Shown in pieces: positions 16,726 to 23,726 of a DNA stretch of 42,959 nucleotides. The stretch covers positions 1-42,959 of the forward strand of contig NZ_LK995469.1 of assembly GCF_900002405.1 (NCBI RefSeq), given 5' to 3'. Positions within the stretch are counted from its first letter, which is position 1; the number at the start of each line of letters is the position of its first letter. The DNA is from Actinomyces succiniciruminis. Lineage in GTDB: Bacteria; Actinomycetota; Actinomycetes; Actinomycetales; Actinomycetaceae. Below the pieces are notes generated by a model. That model was not told the origin of the DNA. It saw only the letters and a list, made by a program, of their open reading frames with translations, and did no database searches. A program made the translations under genes and the position numbers.

Positions 16726-17079
16726 ATGAGCTCGCAGATCATCATCCAGGTCGTCCTCATCGCCGCGGTCGCCGCCATGGGGTGGATGATGCTGCGCTCG
16801 CCGGGCGGAGCGCGTCACCAGGCGGGCCGCCGGCTATTGACCCTGGCCTTCGTCATCTTCGCGATTGCCGCGATCGTGGCGCCGTCACTGCTGACCCGGT
16901 TGGCGCACCTGGTGGGGGTCGGCCGCGGCACCGACCTGCTGCTGTATGCGCTGGTCGTGGCCTTCCTGTTCCAGATCCTGTCCTCGTTCCGGCGCAACGC
17001 CGCCCGCGAACGGCAGATCACCCGGCTGGCCCGGCGCGTCGCACTCGACGCCGCCCCGCCGCCGCCCTCACTGCCCTAA
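16726..17079 (+). CDS. DUF2304 small membrane protein
   Basis: A 117-residue protein with three hydrophobic segments (about residues 5-21, 35-58 and 65-85) and a basic cytoplasmic end with RRNAARERQITRLARRVA, the pattern of DUF2304. Members are nearly always next to a polyprenyl-phosphate glycosyltransferase such as the one 21 nt upstream, and are presumed partners; no enzymatic activity is known. ATG 16726 lies 7 nt after CATACT, a weak leaderless-type -10, so it may also have its own promoter. Confidence 0.85.
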   Translation: MSSQIIIQVVLIAAVAAMGWMMLRSPGGARHQAGRRLLTLAFVIFAIAAIVAPSLLTRLAHLVGVGRGTDLLLYALVVAFLFQILSSFRRNAARERQITRLARRVALDAAPPPPSLP

Positions 17080-17179
17080 GACGTGCCGCACGTGACGGCG
17101 TCCGCCATCATCCTCCTCGCGAGGTTCGGTGTCCTCAGACCGTGCTGACGGCAGGGCAGCGGGCCGCAGTCCCACGCCT

Positions 17180-17362
17180 CACGTACGACTTTTCCTCACA
17201 CGTACGAGTTTTGGAGATTTGCGACGTCCCGGCGCGGTGTGATGTCCTGAGGCAGAACTATCACCGATGTCCTGAGACATAACAGACGTCCCGGCGCGGG
17301 GAAAACTCCGAAACGCGCGGGTGAGAGCCGAATGCGTACGTGAGAGCCGAAACCGTACGTCC
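17180..17362. repeat. Tandem-within-inverted intergenic repeat (copy A)
   Basis: This fills most of the 317-bp gap between two convergent genes (17080-17396). The left arm has two direct units beginning CACGTACGA (17180 and 17199); the right arm has two units GTGAGAGCCGAA..CGTACG in the opposite sense (about 17321-17359). GTACGAGTTTTGGAG on the left is answered by AACTCCGAAAC on the right. CGAGTTTT-GAG-TTTGC near the centre also occurs in the element at 28025-28119, so the two belong to one family. I find no coding sequence in the gap. Confidence 0.7.
17241..17283 (+). repeat. 25-bp-period direct repeat inside copy A
   Basis: Two copies, 17241-17258 and 17266-17283, share 16 of 18 bases around GATGTCCTGAG. 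They lie in a 47-bp segment (17238-17284) bounded by identical 15-mers, GACGTCCCGGCGCGG, at 17223-17237 and 17285-17299, as if inserted with duplication of flanking sequence. Confidence 0.7.
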
Positions 17363-17396
17363 GACACAGGTTGGCGCGTACGCCGTGCCTGGCAAG

Positions 17397-17885
17397 TCAG
17401 TCTCCCGCGCGCACCGCCTTGAGGGCCTCCTGGACCTCGGCGGGGTCTTCGTCGTAGGCGCCCATGGCCTGCGCGTCTGCAACCATGTCCGACAACGCCT
17501 CACGGGCCTTCCTACGCTGCCGACGCTGAAACTCGAGCACGTCAACCAGATAGAGGCGCCGGTGGCGACGCACCTTCTCGAATGGGATTTCGCCGGCATC
17601 AAGCATCCGCACCAGGGTCGAGCGGGAAATGCCGAGCATGTCGGCAGCCTCCTGCGTCGTCATTCGCAGGTTCTGCGGAGCGACGGTGACCGCCATCCCC
17701 TGCCGCATCGCGTCAGCGACGTGCGCTAAGACGTCCGCCATCTCTGCACTGAGCTCGATTGTTTTCCCATCAACGATCAGCCGGAGGGTGACTCCGGGCG
17801 CGGTAAGCACCGCCACGAGGTCCGCGAACCGTCCCGCAACTTCCTCGTCCGGAAGGTAAGTCTTGCTCTCGACAACAGATGTCAT
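17397..17885 (-). CDS. Excisionase-family HTH protein, orphan antitoxin-like
   Basis: A 162-residue protein with an excisionase-type winged helix-turn-helix at about residues 74-120: MTTQEAADMLGISRSTLVRM then GEIPFEKVRRHRRLYLVDVL. The C-terminal tail is charged and helical (RRQRRKAREALSDMVADAQA) and ends in an acidic segment. This architecture is typical of antitoxins whose gene immediately precedes a PIN-domain toxin, yet no toxin frame follows: downstream on this strand is only the repeat at 17180-17362. ATG 17885 has GGAGG about 4 nt upstream. Two palindromes upstream suggest autoregulation. It may be the remnant of a toxin-antitoxin pair, or an independent regulator. Confidence 0.82.
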   Translation of the reverse strand: MTSVVESKTYLPDEEVAGRFADLVAVLTAPGVTLRLIVDGKTIELSAEMADVLAHVADAMRQGMAVTVAPQNLRMTTQEAADMLGISRSTLVRMLDAGEIPFEKVRRHRRLYLVDVLEFQRRQRRKAREALSDMVADAQAMGAYDEDPAEVQEALKAVRAGD

Positions 17886-17918
17886 GAGACCTCCAATCAG
17901 TACGCCAAGAGCAGCGTG

Positions 17919-17951
17919 AGCGTTTTGAACGCTTTGAGCGTTTTGAACGCT
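17919..17951. promoter_or_regulatory. Two-copy palindromic operator upstream of the HTH gene
   Basis: AGCGTTTTGAACGCT occurs at 17919-17933 and again at 17937-17951. Each copy has perfect 6-bp arms (AGCGTT/AACGCT) around TTG, and the copies are 18 bp apart. The pair lies 34-66 bp before the HTH gene start, where a promoter is expected, and is a natural site for autorepression by the gene product. Confidence 0.65.
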
Positions 17952-17997
17952 CTAGAACAAGTGTACCGATTCCACCTGCGGAAGCCAAGAGGCAGTC

Positions 17998-18888
17998 TCA
18001 GCCGCGGCGGGCGGCGCGCACGGCGATCTCCTCGCGGGCCTTCAACCCCGCGGACACCGCCCAGCGCACGGGCGCCTGCCAGACGGCCGGGTGACTGGCG
18101 TTGATGTAGCGGCGCGCGGAGGCGTGGTGAGCGCGGATCATGCGCTCGGGCCGGCTCTTCCAGCTGGCGCCCTGCGCGTGTACGACGACGGCGTCCGGCA
18201 CCTGCAGGTTGAGCCAGCCGGCCCTCCCCACGCGCGCGCCCAGGTCGACGTCTTCGAAGAACATGAAGTAGTCCTCGTCGAACCCGCCCAGCCGTTTCCA
18301 GGCGGCGGCGGGCAGCAGCAGGCAGGCCCCGGACAGCCAGCCGACGGCGTGCGTGGCGTCCTCATTCGTACCGTGGTAGGCGGACGAGAAGGGGTTCCCC
18401 GGCCACACCTTCCCCAGGATGGCGTGGCCTGCCCCGCCCACCAGGGACGGCAGGGCTCGACCGGACGGGTAGACGCTCCCGTCCGGGTTCAGCAGCCGCG
18501 GCCCCAGGCAGCCGGCCCGAGGTTCGGCGTGTCCCGCCTCGATCAGCGCGTCCAGGCTGCCCGGGCGCCACTGGATGTCCGGGTTGGCGACCACCAGCCA
18601 GTCCTCGGTCAGATCGCGGGCCGCGAGGTTGGCTCCCGCCCCGTATCCGCGATTGGTGCCGTCACCGACCACGCGCGCCCCGAAGCGCTCGGCGGCACGG
18701 TTGACGCGCTCGTGCTCGGTGCCGTTGTCGGCAATGACCACGTTCGGGGTCCACCTGGTGGCGGCGCGCAGGGTTTCAAGGAAGCGCTCAAGCTCCTCGC
18801 CCGGGTTGTAGGCGACCGTGACCACGCGAATCGTCTCCGGCGGCGGCCCGGCCGAGGCGCGGGGCGAGGTAGGCGTTGCGTCAGTCAC
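17998..18888 (-). CDS. GT2 family glycosyltransferase, rhamnosyltransferase-like
   Basis: A 296-residue GT-A enzyme of the WbbL/RfbF type that transfers rhamnose or a related deoxysugar. It shows RVVTVAYNPGEELERFL, NVVIADNGT, NRGYGAGANLA, VVANPDIQW (DxD-like) and a downstream GGFDEDYFMFFEDVDLGARV, the conserved acidic region. The open frame continues ~97 codons further upstream with composition unlike the family; GTG 18888 is chosen because it begins the conserved domain and TAGTCT lies 7 nt before it (leaderless). It is divergent from the first LCP gene and may act on a linkage unit or rhamnose-containing glycan. Confidence 0.9.
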   Translation of the reverse strand: MTDATPTSPRASAGPPPETIRVVTVAYNPGEELERFLETLRAATRWTPNVVIADNGTEHERVNRAAERFGARVVGDGTNRGYGAGANLAARDLTEDWLVVANPDIQWRPGSLDALIEAGHAEPRAGCLGPRLLNPDGSVYPSGRALPSLVGGAGHAILGKVWPGNPFSSAYHGTNEDATHAVGWLSGACLLLPAAAWKRLGGFDEDYFMFFEDVDLGARVGRAGWLNLQVPDAVVVHAQGASWKSRPERMIRAHHASARRYINASHPAVWQAPVRWAVSAGLKAREEIAVRAARRG

Positions 18889-18895
18889 GCGTGGG

Positions 18896-18901
18896 AGACT
18901 A
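18896..18901 (-). promoter_or_regulatory. -10 box of leaderless promoter for the GT2 gene
   Basis: TAGTCT on the minus strand, 7 nt before GTG 18888, with no Shine-Dalgarno sequence. An imperfect inverted repeat just upstream (about 18904-18937) may form a hairpin or operator. Confidence 0.55.
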
Positions 18902-18980
18902 CACGCGCATCCGCCCGCGTGTGCGCACCCGCGAGCGGGCGCATGCCTTAGGGTGGAATGACCAAGAAATGACGACAATC

Positions 18981-19030
18981 GTCTGAGATTCCTCCGCGCG
19001 AAGAGCGCGGAATCACAGCTTCTCACAGAC
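18981..19030. repeat. Long imperfect inverted repeat between divergent GT2 and LCP genes
   Basis: The core stem CCGCGC (18994-18999) with GCGCGG (19005-19010) encloses GAAGA. It is extended by GATT/AATC and by GTCTG (18981-18985) with CAGAC (19026-19030). It sits directly upstream of the -10 box at 19039, so it overlaps the region where -35 contacts or an operator would lie. Confidence 0.6.
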
Positions 19031-19038
19031 GGGTTCCT

Positions 19039-19044
19039 TATGAT
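19039..19044 (+). promoter_or_regulatory. -10 box of leaderless promoter for the first LCP gene
   Basis: TATGAT, then 7 nt, then GTG 19052. The same TATGAT-N7-GTG arrangement occurs before the GtrA-like gene at 26461. If used, the ATG codons at 19040 and 19046 are in the promoter and cannot be starts. Confidence 0.6.
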
Positions 19045-19051
19045 CATGGCC

Positions 19052-20326
19052 GTGCCCTCCCACGCCAAGCCCAAACCACACGCGAGGCATTCCGCCAAGG
19101 ACCTGACGCGACGCACCGCGCGCCGGTTCCTGCTAGCCGGGTTCGCCGTGGTGCTGTTCGTGGTCTCCGGCGTCGGCATCGCCTACCACGACCTCCAGTC
19201 GCAGGTGAACACCATCGACATCAACGATCTGCTGGACGACAACCGCGACACGCGGCAGGTGGCGGACAGCTATGAGGGCCAGGCTGTCAACATCCTCATT
19301 CTGGGAACCGACTCACGCGCGGGGGCCAATAACGTCGACGGCTCCGAGGGCAGCGAGGAGGTGGCGGTGGCCCGCTCGGACACCGCCATGATCCTCCACC
19401 TCCCTGCAGACCGTTCCCGCATCGAGCTCGTCTCCATCCCGCGCGATCTACTGGTGGACATCCCCGCCTGCAAGACGGCCGACGGCGGCACCACCGAGGC
19501 AATGTCCTACACCACGTTCAACACCGCCTTCGCCAACGGTGCCGGCGCCAGCGCCGATGATGACGCCGTCGCCGCCGGGGTGGCCTGCACCCTCGCCACC
19601 GTCGAAGAGCTGACGGGCCTGTACATCGACGAGTACCTGGTCGTGGACTTCAACGGCCTGATCACCACGGTCGACGCGCTCGGCGGCGTCAACCTGTATG
19701 TGGACGAGGACATCAACGACACCGAATACACCAAGCTGGTCCTGGAAAGCGGCTGCCAGCACCTGGACGGCGCCACCGCCCTGCAGTACGCGCGCGTGCG
19801 CCATGGCGTGGGCGACGGCTCGGACCTCCAGCGCATCCCCCGCCAGCAGAACCTGGTGTCGGCGATGCTGCGGACCGCCAAGTCCAAGAACTACTTCACC
19901 AACGCCGACGCCCTGTACAGCTTCGCCCGCGCCGCGCTGGGCTCCCTCACCGCCTCCCCCGGCATCAGCTCCCTGACGACGCTGGCGGGACTGGCCATGT
20001 CGGCTGGCAATATCGACATGGATCAGATGACCTTCATCACCATGCCCAACGAGCAGGCTCCTTGGGACGGCAACCGCGCACTGCCCACGGACGAGGCCGA
20101 CGCCGTATGGGCGGCCATGAAGGCCGATACCCCCATCTCCGAGGCCCTGGATACGGCTGCCCAGGAGCCCACGGACTCCTCGTCCGACGCCACCTCCACC
20201 GACGCGGCGCAGGAGGACCAGGCGACGCAGCCAAGCTCCGGTTCCGACCAGTCCGGCACCGCCGCGAACAAGACGATCCCCACCGCCGACGCCACCCCGG
20301 AGGACCCCGCCGCCCAGTGCTACTGA
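19052..20326 (+). CDS. LytR-CpsA-Psr (LCP) family glycopolymer ligase, first of three
   Basis: A 424-residue membrane-anchored protein. A short basic cytoplasmic end precedes one transmembrane helix (about residues 26-44) and an extracytoplasmic LCP domain with NILILGTDSRAG, RSDTAMILHLPADRSRIELVSIPRDLLVDIP, TVEELTGLYIDEYLVVDFNGL and ALQYARVRH. LCP enzymes transfer undecaprenyl-pyrophosphate-linked glycopolymers to peptidoglycan or, in Actinomyces, to surface protein. The C-terminal ~70 residues are Ser/Thr/Asp-rich and probably disordered. Starts at 19040 and 19046 are also in frame, but promoter position favours GTG 19052. A second LCP gene follows 52 nt later, so the two are probably cotranscribed. 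Confidence 0.9.
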   Translation: MPSHAKPKPHARHSAKDLTRRTARRFLLAGFAVVLFVVSGVGIAYHDLQSQVNTIDINDLLDDNRDTRQVADSYEGQAVNILILGTDSRAGANNVDGSEGSEEVAVARSDTAMILHLPADRSRIELVSIPRDLLVDIPACKTADGGTTEAMSYTTFNTAFANGAGASADDDAVAAGVACTLATVEELTGLYIDEYLVVDFNGLITTVDALGGVNLYVDEDINDTEYTKLVLESGCQHLDGATALQYARVRHGVGDGSDLQRIPRQQNLVSAMLRTAKSKNYFTNADALYSFARAALGSLTASPGISSLTTLAGLAMSAGNIDMDQMTFITMPNEQAPWDGNRALPTDEADAVWAAMKADTPISEALDTAAQEPTDSSSDATSTDAAQEDQATQPSSGSDQSGTAANKTIPTADATPEDPAAQCY

Positions 20327-20378
20327 AACAGGCCCACGACACCGCAACCGAGCCCAAGGGACAGGAGGCCAGGTACCG

Positions 20379-21845
20379 GTGAGTTCCACCGACGACGGCG
20401 ATCTTCCCCCGTCATTCACCCCCGGAAACGGCAAGCCCAGCCGCCGGACCAGCAACCCTGGCCGTCCGGCCCGGCCCTCCGGCCAGCAGGCCCGCCGCCC
20501 GGCCACGACGCCCGCCAGTTTCGAGCCGCAGTCCAACAGGCCCAGTGCCGACGGCGATGCCGCCGCTCACAGCGGCGCCGCCCCCCGCCGTCCACTCCCG
20601 CGACGGGCCTCCACGTCGTCGTCGGGCGGCACCCCCGCCCGGGCGAGTGAAACCAGACGCAGTAGCACCCCCAGGAGTCGGGCGCGGGCCGGTTCGTCGG
20701 CGGTACCGCTGAGTTCTACAAGCTCCCGCTCGGCACGTGCCCCCGAGGGCACCCGGGTGCTGCCAGCCGGTGCCGCCCCCTCGGCACGCAGTCGCAATGT
20801 GCCCCGCCCACCCGCCGCGGCACGCCCAGGCCCGCTGGCACCCGCGTCACCACTGAACGATCACACCCAGCCCGAACCGCCGTCGCCCCCCACCCGCAAG
20901 AAGCGACGCCACCCGCTGCGGTGGGTCGCCGCGGTACTGGTGATCCTGCTGGCACTGGTCGGTGCGCGCGTGGCCTGGCTGGTCCACGACGTGAACTCCA
21001 AGCTGCAACGCGTCGAAGCGCTGTCCGGCGCGGACGACACCCCCGGGGAGACCTGGCTGATCGTCGGCTCCGACTCGCGTGCCGACGGCGCCGTGGTCGA
21101 CAACACCGAGGGCGCCCGCTCCGACTCGATCATGCTGCTGCACAAGGCGCCCGGAGGACAGGCCTCACTGACCTCGCTGCCCCGCGACACCTTTGTGGAG
21201 ATTCCCGGTTACGGCGGCAACAAGATCAACGCCGCCTACTCCTACGGCGGCCCCACGCTGCTGGTAGCCACCGTCGAACAACTGACCGGACTGACCGTTG
21301 ACCACTACGTCGAGGTCGGCATGGGCGGAGTGTCCTCCATGGTGGACGCCGTCGGCGGCATCAACGTCTGCCTGGACTACGACGTCAACGACGCCGACTC
21401 CGGCCTGGTTTGGGACACTTCCCAGGGCGAGTGTCAGGACGTCGACGGGGAGAAGGCGCTGGCCTACTCCCGTATGCGCAAGTCCGACCCGACCGGTGAC
21501 ATCGGGCGCGGCCTGCGGCAGCGCGCGGTCATCTCCGCAGTGGTGTCCAAGGCGGTCTCCACCTCCACACTGACGAGCTTCTCGCAGCAGGACACGCTGG
21601 TGGACGCCGGCACACAGGCGCTGGTGGTCGATCAGGACGCCTCCATGGTCGACCTGGGACAAATGCTGCTGGCCTTCCGCTCCGCCTCCAACGCCGGCCT
21701 GACCGGGGCACCGCCGATCGCCAGCCTGGACTACGAGCCGGGAGGAATCGGCGCCGCCGTCCTGCTGGAGGACACCACTGCCCCTGACTTCTTCGGCAAG
21801 CTGCGCGAGGGCACGCTGATGACCGCTGATTTCAACCAGTCCTGA
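20379..21845 (+). CDS. LCP family glycopolymer ligase with long cytoplasmic tail, second of three
   Basis: A 488-residue protein. Residues 1 to about 178 are a Pro/Ser/Arg/Ala-rich, strongly basic region that looks disordered and should be cytoplasmic; one transmembrane helix follows (about 181-203) and then the LCP domain with ETWLIVGSDSRADG, RSDSIMLLHK, TSLPRDTFVEIPGYGGNKINAAYSYGG and KALAYSRMRKSDPTGDIGR. Conserved Asp and Arg positions for pyrophosphate binding are present. The tail is unusually long for the family and could bind DNA, membrane lipid or partner proteins; this is speculation. GTG 20379 has AGGAGG about 12 nt upstream. A strong hairpin terminator follows. Confidence 0.9.
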   Translation: MSSTDDGDLPPSFTPGNGKPSRRTSNPGRPARPSGQQARRPATTPASFEPQSNRPSADGDAAAHSGAAPRRPLPRRASTSSSGGTPARASETRRSSTPRSRARAGSSAVPLSSTSSRSARAPEGTRVLPAGAAPSARSRNVPRPPAAARPGPLAPASPLNDHTQPEPPSPPTRKKRRHPLRWVAAVLVILLALVGARVAWLVHDVNSKLQRVEALSGADDTPGETWLIVGSDSRADGAVVDNTEGARSDSIMLLHKAPGGQASLTSLPRDTFVEIPGYGGNKINAAYSYGGPTLLVATVEQLTGLTVDHYVEVGMGGVSSMVDAVGGINVCLDYDVNDADSGLVWDTSQGECQDVDGEKALAYSRMRKSDPTGDIGRGLRQRAVISAVVSKAVSTSTLTSFSQQDTLVDAGTQALVVDQDASMVDLGQMLLAFRSASNAGLTGAPPIASLDYEPGGIGAAVLLEDTTAPDFFGKLREGTLMTADFNQS

Positions 21846-21905
21846 GCGCCTGGCGCCCCCACCAATCGGGGCTGCGTCGAACCGTCAGCTCCCAGGCCGA
21901 CACGA

Positions 21906-21946
21906 TCGCCCCGCGCGCTCCCCGAATGGGGAACCGCGCGGGGCGA
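21906..21946. terminator. Bidirectional hairpin terminator between LCP and galE
   Basis: TCGCCCCGCGCG (21906-21917) pairs perfectly with CGCGCGGGGCGA (21935-21946), and inside it TCCCC pairs with GGGGA. The 12-bp GC stem lies between convergent stops (21845 and 21964). There is no clear T-tract, common for actinobacterial terminators. Confidence 0.75.
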
Positions 21947-21963
21947 ATGCCAGGCGGGGGGAC

Positions 21964-22965
21964 TCAGCCGAAGTGGGGCCGGTCGGGGTCGGCCTGCCAG
22001 GCGGAGAAGGACGAGGAGACGATGTCGTCCAGATCGTGCTCGGCCTCCCAGCCGAGCACCTCGCGGATGCGGGTGGCGTCGCCGATCAGCTGCGGCGGGT
22101 CGCCGGCACGGCGGCCCAGCTCCTCCGGCTCCACCCGCTGGCCGGTGGCGGCGGCGACGGCGTCGATCACCTTGGAGACCACCTCACGAACCGACGCGCC
22201 CTTCCCGGTGCCCACGTTGAAGACGTGCTGGTCCATCTCCTCGTTGCCGGCCAGGCGGTCCAGCGCGGCGATGTGGGCGCTGGCCAGGTCGCGCACGTGG
22301 ATGTAGTCGCGGATGCAGGTGCCGTCCGGGGTGGGGTAGTCGGTGCCGAAGATCTTCGGGGACTCGCCACGGGCCAGGCGATCCAGCACCATGGGGATGA
22401 GGTTGAGGGTCGCCATGTCGCCCAGGTCGTCCCAGCCGGCGCCGGCGACGTTGAAGTAGCGCAGTCCCGCCCAGCGCAGCCCCCAGGCGCGCTCGCAGTC
22501 GGCCATCATCCACTCGCCGATCAGCTTGGTCTCCCCATAGGGGTTGATCGGGTGGCAGTCGATGTCCTCGGGCACGACCTCCACCGGCGGCATGCCGTAG
22601 ACCGCGGCGGAGGAGGAGAAGATCATCTGCTCCACACGGGCCTGCTCCATGGCGGCCAGCATGTTGGCCAGACCGCCCACGTTCTGCTGGTAGTACCAGG
22701 CGGGGCGGGCCACGGACTCCCCCACCTGCTTGCGGGCGGCGAAGTGGATGACCGCCGTGACGTTCTTACGCTCCATCAGGTCGGTCAGGACCTCGGTGGC
22801 GTTGCCGGCGGCGACGTCGAGCTCGACCAGCTCGGCGCCCTCCACGCGCCCGGGGGTTCCGTAGGACAGGTCGTCTACGACGACGACCTCATCCCCACGT
22901 TCCAACAGCAGACGAACAACATGGGCGCCGATGTAGCCGGCACCTCCTGCGACGAGGATGCTCAT
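21964..22965 (-). CDS. galE: UDP-glucose 4-epimerase
   Basis: A 333-residue short-chain dehydrogenase-type epimerase that interconverts UDP-glucose and UDP-galactose (possibly also the N-acetyl forms), supplying galactose donors for the glycans made nearby. It has the NAD-binding GGAGYIGAH (residues 7-15), VIHFAARKQVGESV, the SSSAAVYG serine region (117-124), and the catalytic pair Y143/K147 in NPYGETK. ATG 22965 begins the conserved strand directly and lies 6 nt after TACGAT (leaderless pattern). The longer in-frame TTG at 22971 is rejected because it lies inside that spacing. Confidence 0.95.
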   Translation of the reverse strand: MSILVAGGAGYIGAHVVRLLLERGDEVVVVDDLSYGTPGRVEGAELVELDVAAGNATEVLTDLMERKNVTAVIHFAARKQVGESVARPAWYYQQNVGGLANMLAAMEQARVEQMIFSSSAAVYGMPPVEVVPEDIDCHPINPYGETKLIGEWMMADCERAWGLRWAGLRYFNVAGAGWDDLGDMATLNLIPMVLDRLARGESPKIFGTDYPTPDGTCIRDYIHVRDLASAHIAALDRLAGNEEMDQHVFNVGTGKGASVREVVSKVIDAVAAATGQRVEPEELGRRAGDPPQLIGDATRIREVLGWEAEHDLDDIVSSSFSAWQADPDRPHFG

Positions 22966-22971
22966 GGGCAA

Positions 22972-22977
22972 ATCGTA
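22972..22977 (-). promoter_or_regulatory. -10 box of leaderless promoter for galE
   Basis: TACGAT on the minus strand followed by 6 nt and ATG 22965; no Shine-Dalgarno sequence. Confidence 0.6.
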
Positions 22978-23017
22978 CCGGGCGCGCCGTGACCCCGCGT
23001 GTATCTAAAGTCCGGTT

Positions 23018-23036
23018 CGGCGGGCCGGCCCCGCCG
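23018..23036 (-). terminator. Possible hairpin terminator after purE
   Basis: CGGCGGG and CCCGCCG form a 7-bp stem with a 5-nt loop just after the purE stop; a short CTTTAGA follows on the minus strand. This would separate purE from galE. Confidence 0.4.
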
Positions 23037-23041
23037 TCGAG

Positions 23042-23575
23042 TCAGGAGCGGGCGGCGACTTCCCGGCGCAGCGCCTCCCCCTTGGCGTGCGCGGTCTCGG
23101 CCAGCTCCGCCTGGAAGGCTCGCATGGCCGCACGCAGCCGCTCGGCCTCGGGTCCCTGTCCCGCGCCCAGAATGCGGGCGGCGAGCAGGCCCGCGTTGCG
23201 GGCGCCACCGATGGACACGGTGGCAACCGGCACCCCGGCGGGCATCTGCACTATCGACAGCAGTGAGTCCATTCCGTCCAGGTACTTCAGTGGCACGGGC
23301 ACGCCGATCACGGGCAGTTCGGTGACGGCGGCGAGCATCCCCGGCAGGTGGGCGGCACCGCCCGCACCGGCGATGATCACGCGCAGCCCGCGCCCGGCGG
23401 CCTCGCGCCCGTAGGCGAGCATCTCGTCGGGCATGCGATGGGCGGAGACCACGTCGGCCTCGTAGGGGACGCCGAGGGCGTCGAGGGCGTCGGCGGCGGC
23501 CCGCATGGTGGGCCAGTCGGAATCCGACCCCATGACGATGCCAACGACTGGCTGCTGGTCCTGCTGGTTGCTCAC
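23042..23575 (-). CDS. purE: N5-carboxyaminoimidazole ribonucleotide mutase
   Basis: A 177-residue class I PurE converting N5-CAIR (made by PurK) to CAIR in de novo purine synthesis; a cytoplasmic octamer in known members. Characteristic motifs are GSDSDW (residues 16-21), SAHRMP (44-49) with the catalytic histidine, and [12 protein letters not shown]. Length is normal apart from a short polar N-terminus. The GTG start at 23575 has TAGGAGCG about 6 nt upstream. It lies 151 nt downstream of purK on the same strand; that gap holds no gene I can recognise. Confidence 0.96.
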   Translation of the reverse strand: MSNQQDQQPVVGIVMGSDSDWPTMRAAADALDALGVPYEADVVSAHRMPDEMLAYGREAAGRGLRVIIAGAGGAAHLPGMLAAVTELPVIGVPVPLKYLDGMDSLLSIVQMPAGVPVATVSIGGARNAGLLAARILGAGQGPEAERLRAAMRAFQAELAETAHAKGEALRREVAARS

Positions 23576-23726
23576 GGGGCGCTCCTACGCTGAATTCACC
23601 GAATCTGCCGTTTGCCGCGCATCACCCGCACCGACCGCGGCGCGGCATCGGAACAGCGCCGCCAAGGCACGAGCATGCTCAGCAAGCCTATGCCCAACCG
23701 GCGCCGGGCGGGCCTCGGCGGCCCGC

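Noticed and set aside
17238-17284. An intact insertion sequence
   Set aside because: Only 47 bp with direct repeats; no transposase frame or long terminal inverted repeats.
17080-17396. A PIN-domain toxin downstream of the HTH antitoxin-like gene
   Set aside because: No frame in this gap has the PIN acidic residues or a start behind the HTH stop; the only open frames run through the repeat element.
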